Part shown: positions 1 through 9,945 of the stretch, piece after piece | Layout of the letters: the number at the start of each line of letters is the position of its first letter | Numbering within the stretch: the first letter of the stretch is position 1 | Assembly (NCBI GenBank): GCA_014218215.1 | Contig: CP043652.1 | Location: forward strand, 992,001 to 1,056,000 | Length of the DNA stretch: 64,000 nt | DNA from: Geodermatophilaceae bacterium NBWT11 | GTDB taxonomy: Bacteria; Actinomycetota; Actinomycetes; Mycobacteriales; Geodermatophilaceae | Direction of reading: 5' to 3' | Notes under the pieces: generated by a model | Seen by the model: the letters and a program-made list of their open reading frames with translations, nothing else | Databases searched by the model: none | What the model was told of the DNA's origin: nothing | Program-made: the position numbers and the translations under genes

Positions 1-333
1 GATCTCCACCGTGCTCCCGTCGGTGGCGACCGGGGCGTAGTCGCTGCTGATCACCGTGACGCTGCCGGTGTCCGACCACGTGTCGGCCGCCTCGGTGGTC
101 AGGTACTGGCGGGCCACCGGGTGGTTGCGGGTGGTGCTGGCCATCGCCTCGACGAAGCCGCGGACGACCTCCTCGGGGCTGGCGCCGGCCTCGGGGGGCA
201 GCGCCTCGATCCCGACGTCGGACGGCGGGTCGGCGACCTGGGTGATCTGCACGGTCGGGGAGCTGGTCGGCACCGTGGTGCAGCCGGTCAGCAGTGCGAG
301 CAGCACGGCGACGCAGCCGGCCCGGGCCCTCAC
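1..333 (-). CDS. lpqB: Lipoprotein LpqB, N-terminal part (runs off the left edge)
   Basis: Only the first 111 codons are in the window. The GTG start overlaps the mtrB stop by 4 bases (GTGA), giving the classic mtrA-mtrB-lpqB operon order. The product begins with a short signal peptide ending in a lipobox (LLTGC, Cys18), so it should be a lipid-anchored exported protein. After it comes the start of the LpqB N-terminal domain. In the family, LpqB modulates the MtrB sensor at the membrane and carries GerMN and beta-propeller-like domains further on, which lie outside this window. The identification rests on the lipobox plus the position directly behind mtrB. Confidence 0.85.
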   Translation of the reverse strand, partial: MRARAGCVAVLLALLTGCTTVPTSSPTVQITQVADPPSDVGIEALPPEAGASPEEVVRGFVEAMASTTRNHPVARQYLTTEAADTWSDTGSVTVISSDYAPVATDGSTVEI

Positions 334-1919
334 CGGGCCACCCCCGGACGACGGACGACGGCCGGGCGCAGCGGGAGGGGCGAACCGGTGAGCTCTGTGT
401 CCGGGGACAGCGGGAGGGTCAACCGGAACTGGGCACCCTGGTCGGGCTGGCCCCAGACCTGCAGCCAGCCACCGTGCAGCCGGGCGTCCTCCAGGCTGAT
501 CGACAGACCCAGGCCCGAGCCGCCGACGGTGCGCACCCGGGCCGGGTCGGCCCGCCAGAACCGGTCGAACACGTGCTGGGCGTCCTCGGAGGACAGCCCC
601 ACGCCGTGGTCGCGCACGGTGATGGCCGCGGCTGTGCGGTTCGCGGCCAGCGTGAGCTCCACCGGCCGTCCGGCCCCGTGCTCGATGGCGTTGCCGACCA
701 GGTTGCGCAGCACCCGCTGCACCCGGCGGGCGTCGACGTCGGCGATCACGGCGCGGTCGGGGGTGCGGACGTCGAGCCGGCAGCCGTGCCGCTCCGCGAG
801 GGTCTCCATCCCGGAGACGACCCGGTGCAGCAGCGGGGCGAGGTCGGTGGGTTCGGGCTCGAGCACCGCGACCCCGGCGTCGTAGCGGCCCATCTCCAGC
901 AGGTCCGACAGCAGGAGCTCGAACCGGTTGACCTCGGCGTAGAGCAGCTCGGCGGAGCGGGCGACGGCCGGGTCGAAGTCGGTGCGCGACTCGTAGAGCA
1001 CCTCGGCGGCCATCTGCACGGTGGTCAGCGGGGTGCGCAGCTCGTGCGAGACGTCGGAGGTGAACCGCTGCTGCAGCTGGGACAGGCCCTCGAGCTGGGT
1101 GATCTGCTTCTGCAGGCTGTCGGCCATGGCGTTGAAGCTGCTGGCCAACCGGGCCAGGTCGTCCTCCCCGCTGACCGCCAGCCGTTCCTCCAGCTGCCCC
1201 TCGGCGAGCTTCTGCGCCCCCCGCGCGGCACGGCGCACCGGGTCGACCACCAGGCGGGTGACCAGCACCCCGATGCCGACGACGAAGAGGGTCAGCGCGA
1301 TCCCGCTGATCACCACCGTGCTGCGGATGAGGGACAGGGACTCCTGCTCCTGGTCCAGCGGGAAGGCGTAGTAGAGGTCGACCTGCTCCCCGCCCTGGCC
1401 GTCGATGGGCACCGGGGCGCCGACCAGCAGCGTCGGTGCCGGTTGCTGACCGGCGTCGGGCATCTCGGCGTACTGGTAGTTCTGCGACCCGGCGTCCACG
1501 GCGCTGACCAGGGCCGGGGGCAGCGCGGGGTAGAGGAACTGCCGGCTGGCCGCGGGGCGGGCGGTGTCGCCGGTCCGGTAGACCATGACGACGTCGAAGT
1601 TGCCGGCCTCGCCGTTGCGGCTCTGCAGCTCCCGCACGGTGCGGTCCAGGGTGGACCGGACACTCGCACCGTCGCCGGTGACGATCCCGGAGACCTGCGA
1701 CTGGGCGTAGGACACCCCGGCCTGCATCTGGTCGATGGCGGCGTTCCGCTTGACCTGCAGCAGCTGGTCGCTGATCTGCCGGAACAGCACGAAGCTCACG
1801 ATGACGACGACGATGCCGGCGACCAGCATGGTGATCGCCCCGATCCGGAACTGCAGCTGCGACCGCCAGGCGCGCCACAGGGCCCGGGCCCACCGCTGGG
1901 CCGTGGCCCTCGGGTTCAC
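330..1919 (-). CDS. mtrB: Sensor histidine kinase MtrB
   Basis: 529-residue membrane sensor kinase with a GTG start. TM1 is at about residues 26-46 and TM2 at about 200-224, enclosing an extracytoplasmic sensing segment. A HAMP linker follows, then the HisKA motif SDVSHELRTPL with phospho-acceptor His292, then a HATPase_c domain with the N box (LVGNAIEHG), DHGVGL and GSGLGLSI. It phosphorylates MtrA, whose gene ends 7 bases upstream. In actinobacteria this pair controls wall hydrolase and division genes, which is relevant because this window encodes several wall hydrolases. The stop overlaps the lpqB start. Length and domain order are normal for MtrB. Confidence 0.95.
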   Translation of the reverse strand: MNPRATAQRWARALWRAWRSQLQFRIGAITMLVAGIVVVIVSFVLFRQISDQLLQVKRNAAIDQMQAGVSYAQSQVSGIVTGDGASVRSTLDRTVRELQSRNGEAGNFDVVMVYRTGDTARPAASRQFLYPALPPALVSAVDAGSQNYQYAEMPDAGQQPAPTLLVGAPVPIDGQGGEQVDLYYAFPLDQEQESLSLIRSTVVISGIALTLFVVGIGVLVTRLVVDPVRRAARGAQKLAEGQLEERLAVSGEDDLARLASSFNAMADSLQKQITQLEGLSQLQQRFTSDVSHELRTPLTTVQMAAEVLYESRTDFDPAVARSAELLYAEVNRFELLLSDLLEMGRYDAGVAVLEPEPTDLAPLLHRVVSGMETLAERHGCRLDVRTPDRAVIADVDARRVQRVLRNLVGNAIEHGAGRPVELTLAANRTAAAITVRDHGVGLSSEDAQHVFDRFWRADPARVRTVGGSGLGLSISLEDARLHGGWLQVWGQPDQGAQFRLTLPLSPDTELTGSPLPLRPAVVRRPGVAR

Positions 1920-1926
1920 CGGCAGG

Positions 1927-2643
1927 TCACGGCGGACCGGCCTTGTAGCCGACGCCGCGCACGGTGAGCACCACCTCGGGCCGCTCGGGGTCGCGCTCGA
2001 CCTTGGCGCGCAACCGCTGGACGTGCACGTTCACCAGGCGGGTGTCGGCGGCGTGCCGGTAGCCCCACACCTGCTCGAGCAGCAGCTCACGGGTGAAGAC
2101 CTGGCGGGGCTTGCGGGCCAGCGCCACGAGCAGGTCGAACTCCAGCGGGGTGAGTGCGATGGCCTCCCCACCGCGGGTGACCTGGTGGGCCGGGACGTCG
2201 ATCGCGACGTCGCCGATGACCAGGTTCTCGGCCTGCCCGGTCTCCCCGCGGCGCAGCTGGGAGCGCACCCGGGCGACGAGCTCGACGGGCTTGAACGGCT
2301 TGGTGACGTAGTCGTCGGCACCGGCCTCGAGGCCCTGGACGACGTCGATGGTGTCGCCCTTGGCGGTCAGCATGATGATCGGGACGCTGGACTGGGTGCG
2401 GATGTCGGCGCAGATCTGCAGCCCGTTGCGCCCGGGGAGCATGAGGTCCAGCAGCACCAGGTCGGGCCGGACCTGCTGGAACGTGGCGACCGCCCGCGCG
2501 CCGTCGGCGACGAACGCCGGTTCGTAGCCCTCCCGGCGCAGCACGATGCCGAGCATCTCGGCCAGCGCGGCGTCGTCGTCGACGACCAGCACTCGCCCAC
2601 GGGAGGGACCGGGGGGTGACGCAGCGGGTGACACGCCCCCCAT
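1927..2643 (-). CDS. mtrA: DNA-binding response regulator MtrA
   Basis: OmpR/PhoB-type regulator of 238 residues from the ATG at 2643. The receiver domain has the acidic cluster VVDDD and the phospho-acceptor Asp66 in LLDLMLPG. The conserved Thr and Lys (MLTAKG, KPFKP) follow, then a C-terminal winged-helix domain (RLRAKVE, VRGVGYKAG). An in-frame GTG at 2673 would lengthen it by 10 residues. I rejected it because it lies inside a 14-bp perfect hairpin and MtrA proteins normally start just before the receiver domain. It is the first gene of mtrA-mtrB-lpqB and is separated from ahcY by that hairpin. Confidence 0.94.
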   Translation of the reverse strand: MGGVSPAASPPGPSRGRVLVVDDDAALAEMLGIVLRREGYEPAFVADGARAVATFQQVRPDLVLLDLMLPGRNGLQICADIRTQSSVPIIMLTAKGDTIDVVQGLEAGADDYVTKPFKPVELVARVRSQLRRGETGQAENLVIGDVAIDVPAHQVTRGGEAIALTPLEFDLLVALARKPRQVFTRELLLEQVWGYRHAADTRLVNVHVQRLRAKVERDPERPEVVLTVRGVGYKAGPP

Positions 2644-2669
2644 TGTGCGTGAGCACCCCCGGACGCACC

Positions 2670-2700
2670 GCACCCTCCCGGATGAGATCCGGGAGGGTGC
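2670..2700 (-). terminator. Perfect hairpin between ahcY and mtrA
   Basis: Arms 2670-2683 and 2687-2700 form a 14-bp perfect stem with a 3-base loop and no T-run. It lies 99 bases past the ahcY stop and 26 bases before the mtrA start. It is probably the ahcY terminator (U-tract-free hairpins are common in actinobacteria). With so little room for a promoter between it and mtrA, it may instead sit in the mtrA leader. Confidence 0.6.
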
Positions 2701-2799
2701 GGTCCGAACAGGAGCCGAAGCGGTCAGCGTGCCCCGCCTCGGCCTGCCTTCAGGGCCCCGCGGCGTGCGAAGCGCGTCGTGGGGGGAAGGCAGGTCCTT

Positions 2800-4287
<1,488 letters not shown>

Positions 4288-4415
4288 GTCGCTCCAGAGT
4301 GTCCCGGCCGCGCCAGAGGGGCTGCGGCTGCGTCGGTCCTGTTCGTGAGCGAGCATGCCGAGGCTTCGGCGGGGCTCGTGCCGTCGCCCAGGCTACCGGT
4401 TGTGCGGCGCTGCCG

Positions 4416-5597
4416 TCAGACCGCGCGCAGTCCCGTGGTGGCCCGGTAGAGCACGGCGGGCCCCTGGGCGCTGACCGGGATCCCGGCGGGGAGGAAGGCC
4501 GACTGGCCCTTCTGCAGCACGAGCTCCCCGTCGTCGGTGCCGAGCACCGCGGTCCCCTCGGTGCACAGCAGCACCTGGGGGCCCGGGGTCCGCAGGCTGC
4601 CCGCGTCGACACCGAGCTCGGCGCGGGTGAGGTCGAAGTCCTCGACCGGCACCGGGTAGCGCAGCCCACCGGGGCCGAGGACCGGGCGGATGACCGGCAC
4701 CCGGCCGTCGGTGAAGTCCAGCACCTCGATGAGCGCTGCCAGGTCCACGTGCTTGCCGGTCAGGCCACCGCGCAGGACGTTGTCCGAGCTCGCCATGACC
4801 TCGACGCCGGCCCCGGAGAGGTAGGCGTGCAGGTTGCCGGCGGGCAGGAAGACGGCCTCGCCGGGAGCCAGGGTCAGGTGGTTGCACAGCAGCGAGATCA
4901 CGACGCCGGGGTCGCCGGGGTAGGTCTTCGCCAGGTCGGCAGCCCAGCGGTAGGTGTTGATGAACTCGGGGTCGTGGGCGGCGACGAACCGCTCGGCCCG
5001 CTCCGCCACGGCGGTGACCAGGGACTGCCGGCGCTTGACCGAGAGGGCCAGCAGCTGCGGGATCGCGACCTGCAGGCCGCCGCGGGCCAGCGCCGCGATC
5101 GTCGGCTTGAGCTCGGGGAGCTGCAGCTTGGCCAGGCAGTGCAGGGACTCCTCGACCGGCCGGAACCCGCACAGCGCCTCGACCGGGGTGATGGCGAGGA
5201 GGATCTCCGGCTTGTGGAACGGGTCCTTGAACGTCCGCGTGGGGTCGTCCTGGGCGACGCCGGCGGCCTCCTCGGCGGCGAAGCCGACCTCGGCCTGCGC
5301 GGTGGTCGGGTGGGCCTGCAGCGAGAGCGCCGAGTCCGCGGCGAGCACCTTCATCAGGAAGGGCAGCCGGTCACCGAACCGGTGCCGCACCGCCGTGCTC
5401 AGCAACCGGTCGGGCTCCGCGGCGATCGCCGCGTCGAGGGTCCGGCCGTCGGCGAGCACGCTGGGGGCGTCCGGGTGAGCGCCCATCCACAGCTCGGCGT
5501 AGGGCTGGTCTGCCGGAGAGGCGTCCCCCAGCAGCTCGGGGATCACGGTGCGACTGCCCCACGGGTAGTGCCGGATGGTGTTCGTCAGCTGCCACAT
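4416..5597 (-). CDS. manA: Mannose-6-phosphate isomerase, class I
   Basis: 393-residue cupin-type zinc isomerase interconverting fructose-6-phosphate and mannose-6-phosphate, the entry to GDP-mannose. It has the family N-terminus (IRHYPWGSR), zinc-ligand motifs QAHP and HKPE, a second ligand His in LHAYLSG, and the C-terminal jelly roll. The ATG at 5597 starts MWQL, directly before the conserved region. The longer reading from 5669 adds 24 residues and is less likely. It works with the SIS isomerase, ManB and ManC encoded nearby to supply mannose nucleotides. Confidence 0.92.
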   Translation of the reverse strand: MWQLTNTIRHYPWGSRTVIPELLGDASPADQPYAELWMGAHPDAPSVLADGRTLDAAIAAEPDRLLSTAVRHRFGDRLPFLMKVLAADSALSLQAHPTTAQAEVGFAAEEAAGVAQDDPTRTFKDPFHKPEILLAITPVEALCGFRPVEESLHCLAKLQLPELKPTIAALARGGLQVAIPQLLALSVKRRQSLVTAVAERAERFVAAHDPEFINTYRWAADLAKTYPGDPGVVISLLCNHLTLAPGEAVFLPAGNLHAYLSGAGVEVMASSDNVLRGGLTGKHVDLAALIEVLDFTDGRVPVIRPVLGPGGLRYPVPVEDFDLTRAELGVDAGSLRTPGPQVLLCTEGTAVLGTDDGELVLQKGQSAFLPAGIPVSAQGPAVLYRATTGLRAV

Positions 5598-5692
5598 CGT
5601 CCGCGAGGCTACTGGTGCAGAGGTCACCCAGGGGTCCTCGGCGGTGGTGACCCCGGACTCCACCCGCACGGGAGCCGCCCCACCCGGACGGG

Positions 5693-6658
5693 TCAGACGC
5701 CGGAGCGCCGGATGTCGGGTTCCAGGTAGATGACGCGGGCGATCGGCACCGCGGCCCGGATGCGCGCCTCGGCCTCGTCGATGGCCCGGGCCACCGCGGC
5801 GGCCGTGTCGTCGTGCTCGACGGCGATCTTCGCGCCCACGAGCAGCTCCTCGGGGCCCAGGTGCTGGGTCTTCATGTGGATGACCGAGAGCACCCGCTCC
5901 CCGCCCTCGAGCGCGTCCCGGATCAGCCGCTCCATCTCCGGGGTCGCGGCCTCACCGACGAGCAGGCTCTTCGTCTCGACCGCCAGGATCGCGGCCACCG
6001 CGATCAGCAGCAGGCCGATGGCGACGGTCCCCAGCCCGTCGTAGAGCCCGTTGCCGGTCGCCACCGTCAGCCCGACCCCCAGCAGGGCGAAGACGAGGCC
6101 GGTCAGGGCGGCGGAGTCCTCGAGCAGGACCACCGGCAGCTCGGGGGCCCGGGCGTGCCGGATGAACCCCCACCAGCTCTCCCCCGGCTTGCGCACCGCG
6201 TTGCTCTCGCGCACCGCCGTGCGCAGGGAGAACGACTCCAGCACGATCGCCACGCCCAGGACGCCGAAGGCCCAGACCGGGCTCGTCAGCTCCTCGGGCT
6301 CGAGCAGCTTGTGCACGCCCTCGTAGACGGCGAAGACCCCGCCGACGCTGAAGAGCACGACGGCGACCAGGAAGCCGTAGACGTAGCGGTCCCGGCCGAA
6401 GCCGAACGGGTGCTGGGGCGTGGCCTGCCGCTTCGAGGTGCGGCCGCCGATGAGCAGCAGCACCTGGTTGCCGGAGTCGGCGACGGAGTGGATCGCCTCG
6501 GCCAGCATCGAGGAGGCCCCGGTGACCAGGAAGGCGACGAACTTCGCGATCGCGATGCCGATGTTGGCTGCCAACGCCGCGAGGATCGCCGTCGTCCCAC
6601 CACCGTGCGCCTCACCGCCGTCTGCGGGGGCCGGGGCGGTCGTGGGGGTCTCGCTCAC
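5693..6658 (-). CDS. Cation diffusion facilitator (CDF) family transporter
   Basis: 321-residue inner-membrane exporter of divalent metals (Zn, Co, Fe or Mn; substrate unknown). Transmembrane helices with the CDF signature are visible: ASSMLAEAIHS followed by VADSGNQ, giving the HxxxD metal site, and TG-LVFALLGVGL later. The cytoplasmic C-terminal domain begins after about residue 225 (TPEMERLIRDAL). The N-terminus has a His/Gly-containing stretch (GGEAHGGG) typical of these exporters. The GTG start overlaps the stop of the SIS-domain gene (GTGA), so the two are translationally coupled. Confidence 0.88.
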   Translation of the reverse strand: MSETPTTAPAPADGGEAHGGGTTAILAALAANIGIAIAKFVAFLVTGASSMLAEAIHSVADSGNQVLLLIGGRTSKRQATPQHPFGFGRDRYVYGFLVAVVLFSVGGVFAVYEGVHKLLEPEELTSPVWAFGVLGVAIVLESFSLRTAVRESNAVRKPGESWWGFIRHARAPELPVVLLEDSAALTGLVFALLGVGLTVATGNGLYDGLGTVAIGLLLIAVAAILAVETKSLLVGEAATPEMERLIRDALEGGERVLSVIHMKTQHLGPEELLVGAKIAVEHDDTAAAVARAIDEAEARIRAAVPIARVIYLEPDIRRSGV

Positions 6659-7797
6659 GGGCGTGCGCTCCGTTCGGCGTCCAGGGCCAGCGCGAGGTAG
6701 ACGGCGCTGAAGTCGGCGAGGGCGATCTGCCGGGCCACCCGGGCCAGGCGCGACTCCTCAGGGCCGTCACCGGCGGCGGCCAGCGCGCTGACGGGCACGT
6801 TGCGGTCGGCAGCGGTGCGCAACACCTGCGCCATGGCCTCCTCGGCGGAGTGGTCCTCGCCGGCGCTGCGGCCGTCACGGTCACCGCCCGCGGCGTCCCG
6901 GACGGTCAGCAGCCGCAGGCGGCGTCCCTCGTCGTCGGTGCGGTCGCGGAAGAAGTCGTCGCCCCCGGTGGGGGCGAGCGGCCCGCCGAGCACCGCGCAG
7001 GCAGCCACCCGCTGGTCGGGCAGCCGGAACGCCGGGGCCGGGAGTCCGGTCAGGGTGGCCAGCTGGTCGGCGACCCGGACGGCGGCGGCACCGGCGAGCG
7101 GGCCCTCCGCAGCGATCACCGGGAGCGCGTCGAGCAGCTCGAGCGCCAGGGTCTTGGCCGGGTTGAGGAAGGTCTCCCGCGCAGGTCCGCAGTCGCCGGC
7201 CACCTCGTCCAGGGCGAGGGCGACGGCATCGGGGTCGGCGGCCCCCGCGGGGAGCAGGCCGAGGTCGGTGACCAGCTGGAGCATCGGGGTGAGCAACGAC
7301 CACAGCGTGGCCTGACGGACCCGGGAGGCCGGCAGCGCGACGTGCGGCGCCCGGCCGGCGGCGCACGCGGCGTGCAGCGGGGCACCCTCGGCGCCGATGC
7401 CGACCAGTGCCACGCCCCGGCGGGTCGCCTCGTAGGCGGGGAGGACGGCGTACCGGCCCGCGCCGGTCCGGGTGGCCACCACCGCGATGTCGGAGGGGCC
7501 GAGCCAGACGGGGAGGTCGGGCCCCGGGACGACGTCCACGGTCACCGGGCTCGAGGCACCGAGCAGGGCCCGCAGCACCGCGGCGGCGACGGCTCCCTCG
7601 CGGCGGGCGACGACCACCAGTCCCCGGGGGCGGCCGGCGTCGGTGACGCGGGCCAGCCCGGCCTCCTCGGTCAGCCGGGCGGTCTCGCGGACCTGGGCGC
7701 CGGCGCCGGCGACGGCGGGGAGCAGGCCCTGCGGGTCACGGGCCCGCAGCAGGTCGGGGGCGTCGAAGAGCTCCTCGGCCAGCTCGGGAGCGGTCAT
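6655..7797 (-). CDS. SIS-domain protein, bifunctional glucose/mannose-6-phosphate isomerase-like
   Basis: 380-residue cytosolic protein related to the actinobacterial proteins always found beside manB. An N-terminal SIS sugar-isomerase fold binds phosphosugars (SDIAVVATRTG around residue 103). The C-terminal bact-PGI-type half ends with a helix seen in phosphoglucose isomerases. The family can interconvert glucose-6-phosphate, mannose-6-phosphate and fructose-6-phosphate, but actinobacterial members near manB are poorly tested. It starts 4 bases after the Trm112-like gene and overlaps the CDF gene. A shared role with ManA and ManB in mannose supply is inferred from position. Confidence 0.75.
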   Translation of the reverse strand: MTAPELAEELFDAPDLLRARDPQGLLPAVAGAGAQVRETARLTEEAGLARVTDAGRPRGLVVVARREGAVAAAVLRALLGASSPVTVDVVPGPDLPVWLGPSDIAVVATRTGAGRYAVLPAYEATRRGVALVGIGAEGAPLHAACAAGRAPHVALPASRVRQATLWSLLTPMLQLVTDLGLLPAGAADPDAVALALDEVAGDCGPARETFLNPAKTLALELLDALPVIAAEGPLAGAAAVRVADQLATLTGLPAPAFRLPDQRVAACAVLGGPLAPTGGDDFFRDRTDDEGRRLRLLTVRDAAGGDRDGRSAGEDHSAEEAMAQVLRTAADRNVPVSALAAAGDGPEESRLARVARQIALADFSAVYLALALDAERSARP

Positions 7798-7801
7798 GCC
7801 G

Positions 7802-7999
7802 TCACGACGTGCGGTGCCGTGCCTCGTCGAGCAGCAGCACCGGGATGCCGTCGCGGACGGGGAAGGCGCGGTCGCAGGTCGTGCACAACAGCTCGGCCGC
7901 CCCGACGTCGAGCGTCAGGGGGCTGTGGTGAGTGTCCGGGCAGGCCAGGATCGCCAGCAGCGCGGGGTCGATGCCGAGGGTGTCTGCGGTACCGGTCAT
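7802..7999 (-). CDS. Trm112 family small protein
   Basis: 65-residue protein with the Trm112 pattern: LAILACPDTHH near the N-terminus, LLCTTCDRAFPVRDGIPVLL near the middle, ending in LLDEAR. The first motif has one Cys and the second has CTTC, so a small zinc-ribbon-like fold is likely. Bacterial members are often encoded beside glycan or methyltransferase genes, and their partner here is unknown. The ATG overlaps the manB stop by 4 bases (ATGA). A longer in-frame reading from 8113 runs through the manB 3' end and is rejected. Confidence 0.82.
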   Translation of the reverse strand: MTGTADTLGIDPALLAILACPDTHHSPLTLDVGAAELLCTTCDRAFPVRDGIPVLLLDEARHRTS

Positions 8000-9384
8000 G
8001 CGCGCACCATCTCCAGGACGTGGTCGCGGACCTGGGTCATCCGCGCCTGGTCGGGGGCCTCGACGTTGAGTCGGAGCAGGGGTTCGGTGTTGCTGGCGCG
8101 CAGGTTGAACCACGCGCCGTCGGGCAGCTGCACGGTGAGGCCGTCGAGCTCGTCGAACCGGACGTCCTCGTCGGCACCGTAGGCCTCCCGCACCGCCGCC
8201 ACCCGCCCGGCCGCGTCGGCGACGGTGGAGTTGATCTCACCCGATGCCGCGTAGCGGCTGTACTCGGCGGTGAGCTCGGACAACGTGCGGGTCTGCTCGC
8301 CCAGCGCGGCCAGCACGTGCAGGGCGGCCAGCATGCCGGTGTCGGCCCGCCAGAAGTCGCGGAAGTAGTAGTGGGCGGAGTGCTCGCCGCCGAAGACGGC
8401 GTCGGTGCGGGCCATCTCGGCCTTGATGAAGCTGTGGCCGACCCGGGTGCGCACCGGCTCCCCACCGTGCTCCCGGACGATCTCGGGCACCGCGGCCGAG
8501 GTGATCAGGTTGTGGATGATCGTCGTCCCCACGCCGCGCGCGAGTTCCCGGACCGCGACCAGTGCCGTCACCGCGGACGGGCTGACCGGCTCGCCGCGCT
8601 CGTCGACCACGAACACCCGGTCGGCGTCACCGTCGAAGGCCAGCCCGATGTCGCCCCCGTGCTCGACCACGGCGGCCTGCAGGTCGACGAGGTTGGCCGG
8701 GTCGAGCGGGTTGGCCTCGTGGTTGGGGAAGGAGCCGTCCAGCTCGAAGTACATCGGCACGATCTCGAGCGGGAGCCCGGACAGCACCACCGGGACGGTG
8801 TGCCCGCCCATGCCGTTGCCGGCGTCCACGACGACCTTCAGCGGACGGATCCCGGACAGGTCGACCAGGCCGTTGAGGTAGGCGGAGTACTCGGCGAGCA
8901 CGTCGCGCGAGGTCACCGACCCGACACCCGTCGGCTCACGGTCGAAGGGGTCCCCGCCCGCGAGCAGGGCCTCGGACCAGGAACGGATCTCGGCGAGTCC
9001 GGAGTCCTGCCCGATGGGGGCGGCACCCGCCCGGCACATCTTGATGCCGTTGTACTGCGCCGGGTTGTGGCTGGCGGTGAACATCGCACCGGGCACGTCC
9101 AGGCTGCCGGCCGCGAAGTACAGCATGTCGGTGGACCCCAGCCCGGCCTCGATCACGTCGACGCCCCGGCTGAGCACGCCCTCGGCGAACGCCCGGGACA
9201 GCGGGATCGAGGTCTCGCGCATGTCGTGCGCGGTGACGACGGCACCGGCGCCGGTCTCGTGGTGCACGAACTCGGCGAACGCGGCACCGATCGCCCGGGC
9301 CACGCCCTCGTCCCACTGGTCGGGGACGACCCCACGCACGTCGTAGGCCTTGATCAACGACGACAGGTCGGGCACGCGGTCCAC
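7996..9384 (-). CDS. manB: Phosphomannomutase/phosphoglucomutase ManB
   Basis: 462-residue alpha-D-phosphohexomutase. It converts mannose-6-phosphate to mannose-1-phosphate (and likely the glucose pair) for sugar-nucleotide synthesis. The catalytic phosphoserine loop TASHNP, the metal loop FDGDADR and the sugar-binding loop GGEHSAHY are all present, as is the C-terminal phosphate-binding segment (RASNTEPLLRLNVE). GTG start. Its product feeds ManC (18.9-20.0 kb) for GDP-mannose, and the glucose-1-phosphate form feeds RmlA (29.4 kb) for dTDP-rhamnose. Confidence 0.94.
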   Translation of the reverse strand: MDRVPDLSSLIKAYDVRGVVPDQWDEGVARAIGAAFAEFVHHETGAGAVVTAHDMRETSIPLSRAFAEGVLSRGVDVIEAGLGSTDMLYFAAGSLDVPGAMFTASHNPAQYNGIKMCRAGAAPIGQDSGLAEIRSWSEALLAGGDPFDREPTGVGSVTSRDVLAEYSAYLNGLVDLSGIRPLKVVVDAGNGMGGHTVPVVLSGLPLEIVPMYFELDGSFPNHEANPLDPANLVDLQAAVVEHGGDIGLAFDGDADRVFVVDERGEPVSPSAVTALVAVRELARGVGTTIIHNLITSAAVPEIVREHGGEPVRTRVGHSFIKAEMARTDAVFGGEHSAHYYFRDFWRADTGMLAALHVLAALGEQTRTLSELTAEYSRYAASGEINSTVADAAGRVAAVREAYGADEDVRFDELDGLTVQLPDGAWFNLRASNTEPLLRLNVEAPDQARMTQVRDHVLEMVRA

Positions 9385-9463
9385 CTAGGTTCGGTCCTCA
9401 CCACTCCGACGGGGGTGGCGCTCAGACCCTAACGACGGGCTCCGACGGTGTCGCGGCCACGCG

Positions 9464-9829
9464 TCAGGGGAGGTTGGGCAGCACCCGCAGGTGACCACGC
9501 CGACGCGGGGTGGACTCGCCCTCGGGAGCGTCCACCTGCTCGAACTCCGGCTCCGGCCGGGCCGCCTCGCGGACGGCGTCGGCGAGGGCCAACAGGTCGT
9601 CCCCGGTCGGGCCGGCGTCGTCGGTGTCGACCTCGTGCCGGACCACCTCCCAGCCGCGGGGCACCGTCAGGCGCTCGGCGTGGAACTCGCACAGGTCGTA
9701 GCTGTGCGGCTCGGAGTAGGTCGCCAACGGGCCGACGACGGCCGTGGACTCCGCGTAGACGTAGGTCAGGGTGGATGCCGCCGGCTGGGCGCACCCGCTG
9801 CGCGAGCAGCGTCGCGACTGCCTCACCAC
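9464..9829 (-). CDS. DUF3499 family protein
   Basis: 121-residue protein of a family restricted to actinobacteria and conserved next to manB and whiB2. Cys residues RCSRSGC and YDLCEFHAERLTVPRG suggest a small metal-binding or zinc-ribbon fold in the N-terminal 65 residues. The C-terminal third is acidic and probably disordered. GTG start with a GAGG ribosome-binding site 6 bases upstream. It is divergent from the DUF1025 gene. Function is unknown. Confidence 0.85.
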   Translation of the reverse strand: MVRQSRRCSRSGCAQPAASTLTYVYAESTAVVGPLATYSEPHSYDLCEFHAERLTVPRGWEVVRHEVDTDDAGPTGDDLLALADAVREAARPEPEFEQVDAPEGESTPRRRGHLRVLPNLP

Positions 9830-9945
9830 CGGTTCCTCACGTCTCGCACACTAACCGCGCCCACCGACATCCGTCACGAGGCACACCGTGCCGTCCTCCC
9901 AGCGGTGGGCACGGGCGGCCGTGTCCGTCGTAGGCTCGCCGCGCC

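Noticed and set aside
2644-2673. Longer MtrA starting at GTG 2673
   Set aside because: The start lies inside the 14-bp hairpin and adds residues absent from MtrA proteins.
6850-9432. 860-codon plus-strand open frame
   Set aside because: It runs opposite four well-identified genes (SIS gene, Trm112, manB and neighbours) and has no family resemblance.
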